From positions 11,767,246 through 11,831,245 of the forward strand of contig ML677374.1 in the NCBI GenBank assembly GCA_007922305.1: a stretch of 64,000 nt of DNA. Reading direction: 5' to 3'. The notes under the pieces were generated by a model. That model was given only the letters and a program-made list of their open reading frames with translations. It did not search any database and was not told where the DNA came from. The position numbers and the translations under genes were made by a program. Source of the stretch: Dermatemys mawii. Taxonomy: Eukaryota > Chordata > Testudines > Dermatemydidae. Within the stretch, counting starts at the first letter, position 1, and each line of letters starts with the position of its first letter. Shown piece after piece: positions 55,091 through 64,000 of the stretch.

Positions 55091-56185
55091 ATCCCCTTCT
55101 GAAAAGAAGTGAGATGTGTACACCAAAAAAAATTATGGTGACTCAATGAGTTGACAAATGCATTGAAAAAAGCAATAGAACCACATTCCGATATTCTTAC
55201 TTTTGCTGAATAGCATATTACTCTACAAGAAGATCCATTGATCTCAGTGGGATTAACAACTCGGTCTGAGGAAGGATATCAGATTCTGGACCAATGAAAA
55301 TTACGGAATTCGGGCCATTGTGAACAGCATGGAAATGTGTGCATTACCCAGTGAAGGACCAATGAAATGATAGGGGTTAAGGGGCGGAGAGGAGGAGGAG
55401 AAGAACAAGCACAATGGCTGCTTTGGCTTCTAGACTCAGAGGAAATATCAAAGCTTCGACCTCTAAATAACAGGGGGGGATGAGAAAAAGAAAAGTAGGC
55501 CAAAAGTCCACTACTGGCAAATATACAAAAAATTACTCTATTTAATAAAATTAGATATTTTTGTAGCCTTTATTGATGAGCCAAAACACCGAGGGGAATT
55601 GCTCACTAACGTTAATTAGTATATAAGAAACTTATAAGCTTATAAGAAAAAAGGGAGCCAGGACACAAGCCCTGGGCCAAATTCTGCACTCACCAATTTA
55701 AATCCAGAACAACGCCACTATCTTCGATGAAGTTGCTCCACATTTACCCCAGGGTAACTCACTGACCTGATGTCACAGTAAAGGGAAGGCCTATTGTGCT
55801 GTGAAAGGCACATTGTGAACTGGAAACACTATGCAAGGAGCATTTAACAATATGTTGTTGGGAGCCTTTTTATATGCTGGAGGCCAGAGTTATCCAAGGG
55901 ATTAATGATTTCTATGGTATTTTATTTATTTATTTACCGCCTTGATACAGAAAACATCCAGTTCATGCAGCGTTATTTGAAATTTTTTAAAAATCACATC
56001 AGGAATTATTTAGTATCTGGAAAAAAATAAAAATAAAAAACGTTAGAAAAAATGCTGATTAGTAATAAGCATATTTCCAAAGCAATGGGCTAATCCCAAT
56101 GGACTGTGAAGAAACATACAAGGATGTCTTCCTGCAAGCAAGCACGTTCCTACAGGCAGCATTCTACTACCTGCCTCCTGGAAAA
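53711..56185. other. Single-copy AT-rich DNA with microsatellites
   Basis: No gene was recognised. A compound (TG)n(AG)n tract lies at 55048-55090, and a worn palindromic repeat near 55675-55760. Confidence 0.4.
55048..55090. repeat. Compound (TG)n(AG)n microsatellite
   Basis: gtgtgtgtgtgtgtg passes directly into about ten ag units, with gagt/gaat units just upstream. Confidence 0.9.
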
Positions 56186-56189
56186 AAAA

Positions 56190-56405
56190 TGCAGGAATTA
56201 GATCTTGTCTATACACTCTTTTTGTACTGCTGTAACTATATGTGTTTAGAAACCAATATAAAGTGGGAAAACTCTTAGCATGCAAGCTGTGATATCAGTG
56301 TAAAGGTGCTTATATCTATAACGCTTATTGCAGTACATTTGGGGAATAAGTTATATGGACATAAGCGTCTTTATACTGGTATAACTTCATCCACACTAAG
56401 GATAC
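56190..56405. mobile_element. MITE, worn ('cttgtctatacac...ccacactaag' type)
   Basis: 'gatcttgtctatacactctt', 'tgtactgctgtaactatatg' and, on the right, 'tactggtataacttcatcca' then 'cactaag' match the word order of a common turtle MITE. TSD not resolved. Confidence 0.5.
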
Positions 56406-59400
56406 CAGGATACCCATTTCTATAGTTAATGCAGTACAAAAACGACATGTACTCCAGCCCTAAGCGGCACACATTCCATAAACGACAATCCCCCCTGAAA
56501 ACTAGAACAATGTATCTGATTCTGATTTCATTCTGCACTGGTCTGATATCAGTACAGCTCCACTGACTTCTGATTTGTACCACTGCGGGTGAGGGGGATC
56601 AGGCTCATTTTCAATTCATGATAATAAACAACCTGGGAAATGGACTCAAAACTGAAATTTTTGTGAATTTTTTGAAATGAAACTACGACCTTGTGAAAAA
56701 TCAGCTAGCACGGGGGGTGCTGAACCTGGATAGAAGATCATCTGAGATGCTAGATCTCATGAACCTTTCATCAGAATTTACCTTCTGATGTGTAGTGTGT
56801 CTTGAAGAATTCAGGCCTGCCTAGATACAGCAGAAATGGTTTATGCTTGAAAGGCTTGTTTGGGACCAGTCTATGGCTCCCAACTGTGGGATGAGTTCAC
56901 TCTAGCAGCTGTCAAGACTCAAGCATGGCAAAAACCTTTGGCTGATCGAAGACATTTATCTTTTCTCTCTGCTTTGCTCTGCTGTTTAGATTGTAACACT
57001 ACCTAGGGCTTCATGGTTGCCACTGTGCTGTTCTGCCTGTTCTGAACACCTCAGCAATGTGGACAGAACCCAGACCTTCCTGGTCAAAGGAAACTTATCC
57101 TGGGAGATGCCAAGCCCCTTTTCAGAGTTGTCAAGCACACTAAACTGCCAACGAATCGAGGATTCACAGTACCTCACAAGAGGCACCTTCCAAGATTGGG
57201 TCCCAAAAGCACAGGCTCCTACCATTTTATGCTAAATGAGTACAGAACCTTTGACACACAGATGACCAGCTGTGGTTCCATTCAGAAGAAGGAAGTGTTG
57301 TCCATACACACTTGACATTCATTATTTATGCCTGTTTCTATGCATCACACACCAGATGCCTTAGCAATAATCACACTAAAAATTGCTAAATATATTGCAG
57401 TAAATAAAACAGTGCCAGAAAAAAACAAACAAGCAAACAAAAGCATTTTCAGCCTTCCCCCATCAGCAAGGGTCTAGACTGAGTAACCCAAGGGTCATTT
57501 CTGGATAATTCTCCATGAAACTATGAACAAACGTCTCTTCCTGCTCCAGTTACTAAAATGTTCAAAGCGTGTTGACAAATAGGCCCTAACTCCTGCACTG
57601 TTGAACTTTACAAGTTTTATGAATTTCAATGTAATATTGTTTGCATGTGTTAACTAAAGTTCCCTGATCTTATATTACAAGGGATCTGAACAAGCAGCTT
57701 TCAACAGCAAATGCATTCAAAAAGGGACCAGGGGACTAGTTTGCTAGCTTTGTTCAGACACATTGATCACATGCACAAAAGAGAAGAGCTGCAGCTCTTT
57801 GCTAATCATGCAAGGTACCATTAAAACAAAACAAAAAAACATACAAAAAGCCCACACTACTCACAACATTATGTGCTGGAATTTCACTGGTTTCTTGTCT
57901 GTTATGTCAATGGTGACCAGTACATACAGATCAATAGAGATAGGGTATTTCTTCATGCTGACAAGAATGGGGCCAAATCTGATTCCAATTACATGGGTGT
58001 AAAACCAGAATGTGACTTCAGTGTGGAGTTGCTATGGATTTACACCAATGTAATGGAGAGAAGAATCTATCCTCTTGCCTATATGATGCCTCTCTGGATC
58101 TGACCTACATTGTAAGAACAAGCAGGGCAGCATGAGCATTTGGAAGTGATGCTCCTCTATTAGCAAAGAAATTAATTAAGACATCTCTGGGTGCTTCTCC
58201 ACAGTCAGGCCTGATTGCTAATAGCCATTGATTTTTTTTTTTAAACAGCATGTACAAGTCTAAATGTTGTAAATTCTCCCAGATTCCCTTTCTCTGGCTT
58301 CCTTTCCCCTGTTAGGGGTTAATTGTGCTGGAGAGGGGGAAAAAAAGCTCAGTTCCCTCCTTCCTTTGCCTGGGGCACTGAGATCAGGAAATTCACTGCT
58401 AATCACTGTGGTTGTGATTTCTGATTTCAACTGGCAGCACAGAGAATTGAACTCCAGTCCCCTGAGTACAGCGAGCTCCACAAGATAGGCCTTGAGCTTG
58501 TTAAAACTGCAGTGCTGCCATGCAGTTATCAATTTTAAATTAATCTCCCCCATCTCTTAAAGTGGTTGCTAAAAATATAACCTCCAGGATACCTCACTTT
58601 AAGATTTAACTGAAGTAAAACATTGGGATAATATTAATTGCTTCCTTCCGCCTCAGCACCGGGAAAACTGGATTTGTTCATTGCTTCTGGGATTTGGCTA
58701 CCCTGCTTCCAGCAGCAAAGCCAGTCTGGGCTCTCTCGGTCCTGTCACATGACTAGCCCCTACTCAGGTGAGTAGCCACATTCATTTTAATTAGCATGAC
58801 CATGTATCCTGACCTCAGTAGGTGTAATTTGGCATATGCACCAGTGGAGTCAACAGGGCCACAACAATTTATACCAGCTTACGATCTGGCCTGGTAATGA
58901 CTGGTGATTTTTTTTCTGGTCACCTCAGAGAACTGTGGGTCAGCTAATTCGGTGAAATGCATGACATGCTAGCAGCATCCACATGCGCTTGAGGGGCCTT
59001 TCTCACCAGGTCTGTCAGAGGCTGAAACCTTGCCCTCCCTGTGCTAGCCCTCCATGGATCATCCAGCTATAACCCCTCCACCAGTCGCTGAACTAGCCTT
59101 TTAGCCCAATCCAAATGGTGGTGGAACAGGGGGGTGGGATGGGGAGAGCTTAGCATTGGAAAGAGAAGAGCAGGCATCCTTTTCTCTCTGACCATTCCAT
59201 ATATACCACCCCAACACCCACTACTGGCCTCATCCAATATCGCTGAATACTACTGCAAGACTTCAGCAGGCATCACATAGCCTACCAGTGCTCACTGAAC
59301 CTCTTTAACGCTTTGAAAATCTGTCCGCCCTGTATCGGAGGAGTTACTCAAGTGAGAAATGTCTGCAGGCCAGGGCATCCAGTTTGGAGTCTATACACTT

Positions 59401-62400
59401 CGAAATCTGTTAGTACTTTATTAGTAATAATACTGGCAACATATATTTTCCCCCTTAAGAGTGCATACTCAGCATTAAATTGCAGTACAACAAATCCTCA
59501 ACTATCTATAACCTACAAAATTGTGGAGGGGCAGTGGGTTGTGGGCTAAAATAGAAAAATGAAAAAAGTCTAGACATTCTTTCCTTACGCTCACTCGGGA
59601 GTAATTTTAAAATCATTTTATGAGGAAATAATTTAGGTTGTATATACAATAACCCCTTTAAAAAATAGTAACACATCTGACAATCTTAAAGAGTCAAAGG
59701 GTTCTTATTCAGAAGAATGGCTCTCTGTGTGGAAATGTAAATGCTATGTGGGTCTAATTCATAAACCGTTACGATTTCATAAAAGCTGGTAAGAATGAAA
59801 GAACATGTAGTTCAAGAAAAACAAGCCAGCGCCAACAAAAACCAAATGAACCAAAAGCACTTCTTTGCTTGTGCCCCCCGTCCTCCAACAAAAACGCTAA
59901 CAACCCCCAAACCATTCCCTCCAGTGCTCCACAAAATAAAAACACAATAGTATACCACATTCTGCAATAAGCTGGAATTCATTCCAAAATCATAATGCCC
60001 AGCATTATCCCACTCAATATTATTTGGTGATCACACTGGTATGCATAATACAGCAATCTTGTTTGTTTCACTAATGGTTCCTTTTCCCTCAAGGACAGTG
60101 GAGCCAGAAAACTTTTTATTCTACTTCTTCTCCCTAATGTAGGACAATCAATGTAGTTACTGTCACCCAGGTACATCCTCCTAAGGTCCCTCATCAGCCC
60201 CCTACCGTCAAATAGGACACAGTTGTACACTGAAAATAAGAAATATATTTTTAGAAAATGGGCAGATCCTCAGCTGATAAAAACTGGCAAAGCTCCAATT
60301 CAGTCAACTGGGGCTACATCAGTAATATCAGTTGAAGATCTGGCCCTTGTTACTTACTTCCCACTCTCCTGTACTCTTCTAAAGAACTGCTCTGTAGGTG
60401 TGAGCCAAAGTCCATGGAAGTAAATGGGAAGAGGCACACTGACTTTAACGGGCTTTGAATCAGGCCCTATAACAGCAAATGAAATGGCTGAATGTCTCAC
60501 ATCTCTAGTTTTTTTTTTCTCATTTTTGATATTACTAACTCTACCAGCTCTGCCTATGTGTCTGTGTAATGTGAATAAAATTTAGGACACATATTCCCAC
60601 AAATAAATTACGGTGACCTAGGGTGAAACAATGTAGCTAAGGCCGCTTGACTTGTTCTGCTTGACTCCGACACCATCAGACTTGAAAACTTTCCCCGTTT
60701 TTCCATTGTGAATTGAGATGGGCTCAGACAATATTCCTCAAAACATCCAGTGACTTTGAAGAACTCTGAAGGCAAACTAAATGACTGGATGTTATTTCTA
60801 TGGGGTTGAACTAAAACTTCAGTTCTGTGCATACTCCAGCTTCAGGAAAGTTCAGATCTGGGCCTGAACTTCATGGCTCAGGCCCTTTCTAATTGTGACT
60901 AAATACATAACTCTAGATAGTATTAACTGCCTTTTTTCTGGCTGACTCAGGCACCTTTTTGACCTGCACACCCAGCTGACGCACTGAGATCAAGAAAGTT
61001 ATGCTTACTGAGTGTGAGGATTAGTGGAAAAAAACCCATTCAGAATCTCTATGAGGTAGGGGCATCACACATTTTTCACATTAAAATTCAGCAGGTTTTC
61101 CAGTCCTTCTGGCCTTAATACATTTGCATAGTGTAGGGTCAGAGAGACATCCTGAATTCACCATAGCTCACTGTTTTAAGGGTCGTATGTGTGACATATG
61201 AAAATAACCCAACTTTAATTGATACCCCGGCTGCTGATTCTGAAACTCCCCGTGGCCCCATCTCTTGTATGTATAACGTACAGTACACTCTATAGCAGAT
61301 GCCAAGAAGGCAACGTGGTCTCACAGTTGCAGCAACAGAGTTTTAAAAATAAATTGTGAATCGTTCACAAGATGTCCACCCTACTTTCCAAGCCTATGAA
61401 TCTCTCAGTAACACATACCTCAGTAGTAATGTTTTCAAAGCCCCAAGTTACTTAACTGTCTATCCTAACCTTACCAAATCAATAAAAGAACTCCAAAAGA
61501 GCTGGCTTTTTCATTCAAGTTTCTTGCTAGGCTGTTTCCAATTATTTTTATATTTCTTTCAGTCCAGTTATGGCTCAAACTTTAAAAGGAACAGCAGAGA
61601 CTTAGGTGCATATATTTAGTTATCCACAGGTTTCTCATTGCTATCCATTCCCAGATCAAACAGGCACAAATATTTCCCTTGGCAATCACAAATAAACATT
61701 TAATTCAGAGATGTTTGAGCTCAGTCAGTCACAATGGAAATGCACATAAAACATATGCCTTAACAAAAAAACCATTGCTGATGCCTTGAGGTTTCCAGAC
61801 TAAGGGGTGGAGAAGGTGGACAAGATTGGTTTTCCTATTTATTAAGCATCACATTTCCATGGACAAAAAGGACTATGGTTAAGGCTTAGGAAGAAGAAAG
61901 AAGATAGATGAACTTCATGAAAAGATACAGTAATGCAGATATGCCTGCATCAATGCTTAACCACTTACAGCTACTTGTCTATTACTTAAAATGCATGCTC
62001 TATTATTAACTCATCCATGTTACGGAATATAGTAGAAGAGAAACATAAAAGTGCTGTACATACCAGTTCACGAGAATGTCAGCCAACTGAATAAAATCTT
62101 GACATTCTGAAAAAATAATTAGCTATGCAACACGAAGGCTGTAAATAAGGAGAAATTGTACTTCCGCATTACCCCGGCAATGCAGAGACGATGCACTGTT
62201 GCATTCATCTACATTACCAATCTTGATTAAAAAGAGTATCAGTTAGATTCCTAGTGTTGCCTAAATCTTTCCAAAGTTCCGTCCATATTTTCCAATTATG
62301 GTAAAATGGCTGTAAAATTAAATTCTGTGGACTGTTACAATGCATTATTTAAAAAGGTATGTTCAATGTAGTAAAATAGTACTAAGAATAATAGGATGAA

Positions 62401-63179
62401 ATTAAATAGAAAGTCAATAGAGCTCGGGAAAAAACTCTAAGAGTGATTTCTATGTAAGTACATAATAGTTTCCCAAGTGAAGTGCTGACTGTACAGTTAC
62501 ATTAGTGTCCTCTTAAATAGCAACATATTTGTTACTTGGCTGGCATTTACAAATCTGCCCAGATTGCTTTGCTATACCAGATATTTCATCAAATGCCTAT
62601 TTTATTTGGTTGATCCATTGGTTCACTGATCTTCTATTAATGTTCATGAAAAGCAGAAAGTGTGAAAAGCTATTCAGGTTCAAAATACCGAGGTTCTATC
62701 TGATGAGGGAAAAATATGAACAGACACAGACAGTATTTCTTGATTACCATTGTGTTCATTTATGGGAATATTTCCAAAGGTTTTCAACTTTCCCTCCACC
62801 TTTCCCTGAGAAAAACCTTTTGAACTAAACAAATATGCAATGAGTGCCCAAGAAGAAGACTATCAGCAACCTTATTAGGTGCAATGTTTGGATGTGGGAT
62901 ACACAATTGGAGAGTACATTACAGCAGGTTATTTTGAAGTTGTAGTGATATGTTCCTAATGGGTATAAGGATGTGCTGACATCAGAAGTGAGACTGACAG
63001 GTCCTCAGTGAACTCATTTCCATCACAGACTTAACAGCTTTGCCAGGCACCCTGGAAGCAAACGAAGAGAAGAAAGATTTTGCTGTGTGACAGCATTCAA
63101 AAAGAATGCACGTGAATGCCATTATAGTATTGAAAGTGTCAGGTGCCAGCAGAAGAGCCCTGATCAGACAGACAAGCAT
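56406..63179. other. Mostly single-copy AT-rich DNA
   Basis: No gene was recognised over nearly 7 kb. Worn copies of the dispersed palindromic repeat lie near 56510-56600, 57965-58060, 58840-58895 and 60265-60350; the last has 'gcagatcctcagctgataaa' against 'atcagttgaagatctggccc'. All open frames are under 100 codons with no domain. Confidence 0.4.
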
Positions 63180-63650
63180 CGTGCTGGATGCTTTAAGGTT
63201 ATTTGAAGCCTGTCATTTCTATTAGCAAGCCAGCTACAAGTAGAATCCTTCATTACTTTGTTTTGCTTGGTACAGATGCACAATGGGATGGAGGCCTGGG
63301 CCCTTTTGGCTTCTTCCTTATTAACAGCTCATGATAGCTGGCGAGTGGAGGGGGAAGCACACAGGCATTCTTCCCCTATGTGTCTGCTCATTAGCGGCTG
63401 GCAGTAAAGAGCAGAGATGAGTGGACATTGGCACGGGCTAGCTTTCTAGTTCTCGGAGAAGGCCAAGAATAATCTCAGTAGATTTAATTAAAACCGCGAT
63501 GAACAGATGGGGAAGATGGAAGAAAATGCGACTGGAGACTTCTCATCTGTCTAGGTCTCAGCCTTTTAATGAAGCCTACGCTGCTTGCCTGTACTGAAGC
63601 TCTGCTTCCTGGTTACACAACAGAGTTAAAACCATCAGCTTCAGTGAGCC
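63180..63650. other. Candidate conserved non-coding element
   Basis: No transposon scar or coding frame is seen. Motif-dense sequence includes 'ctcattagcggctggcag', 'gtagatttaattaaaaccgc' and 'ccttttaatgaagcctac', with composition closer to 50% GC than its surroundings. Enhancer-like by texture only. Confidence 0.35.
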
Positions 63651-63852
63651 TCTCTTAAAGCTACAGTGCAGTGGTAGCACTAATTCTATGGTCCTATTTA
63701 AAAGAGCACAATTCATTTTGTAATAGAAAAGAAAGGAGTTATGCTGTTCTAGAAATATTTCCATGGGGGAACAAGAAACTTAGGGGGAGCCCTTAAGGAA
63801 CTGTCTTTTGAGAGGGCGTATGGTGTTGTGGACAATGGATGTATCGTATAGT

Positions 63853-64000
63853 CAGGGGTAGGCAACCTATGGCATTCGTACCAAAAGCTGATTTGCACGT
63901 GAGCTGATTTTCAGTAGCACTCACACTGCCCAGGTCCTGGCCACCGGTCCAGGGGGCTCTGCATTTTAAATGAAGCTTCTTAAACATTTTAAAAACCTGA
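63853..64000 (+). mobile_element. Start of a hAT-like element, cut by the window edge
   Basis: caggggtaggcaacctatgg is a typical hAT terminus word. It is followed by 'gagctgattttcagtagcac' and 'ggccaccggtccagggggct', which I associate with a turtle hAT family. The right end lies outside the window. Confidence 0.7.

Noticed and set aside
1..64000. tRNA, rRNA or host protein-coding exons
   Set aside because: tRNA-like motifs seen are SINE heads without a foldable cloverleaf, and no frame outside transposons shows a known domain with splice sites.

Overview
This window is vertebrate nuclear DNA: AT-rich, intron-like or intergenic sequence with no host exon, tRNA or rRNA gene that I could recognise. 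The repeats point to a sauropsid, most probably a turtle. They include CR1 LINE fragments, MIR/CORE-type SINEs, Penelope-like elements (PLEs) with GIY-YIG endonucleases, many hAT- and Harbinger-type MITEs, and a GC-rich array of about 110-bp units. The turtle call comes from remembered repeat families and not from a database search. The species cannot be told.

Layout. 1-3.7 kb: a SINE head, a CR1 3' fragment, a 5'-truncated PLE with a 12-bp target-site duplication (TSD), a short foldback PLE insertion and a reversed SINE. 3.7-31.9 kb: mostly single-copy DNA with small repeats, a hAT-like MITE with 8-bp TSD (7.2-7.9 kb), a 74-bp palindrome (21.3 kb), a 237-bp segment present twice at 98% identity (28.07 and 30.66 kb), and several stretches that look like conserved non-coding elements (8.4-9.2, 15.0-16.8, 28.4-28.8 kb). 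31.9-36.3 kb: a complete PIF/Harbinger transposon of 4,281 bp with TAA TSD, inserted in the loop of an older foldback PLE fragment that keeps its own 11-bp TSD. 37.0-39.7 kb: a decayed, nearly full-length PLE on the minus strand with inverted termini. 39.7-46.9 kb: a dense cluster of MITEs, PLE scraps and a CR1. 47-64 kb: mostly single-copy DNA with a GC-rich tandem array (49.6-50.1 kb), small MITEs, another conserved-looking block (63.2-63.65 kb) and the start of a hAT-like element at the right edge.

The only substantial genes belong to transposons. The Harbinger element carries a HARBI1-type DDE transposase on the + strand, broken by one frameshift at the third catalytic residue. Converging on it from the minus strand is a Myb/SANT-like DNA-binding partner gene. 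A two-exon model of that gene joins in frame across canonical splice sites to give an apparently intact 376-residue protein. A third, unrecognised open frame of 98 codons lies on the + strand inside the Myb-gene intron. In this superfamily the transposase and the Myb-like protein act together on the element ends, and here those ends carry repeated TAGCGCTA palindromes.
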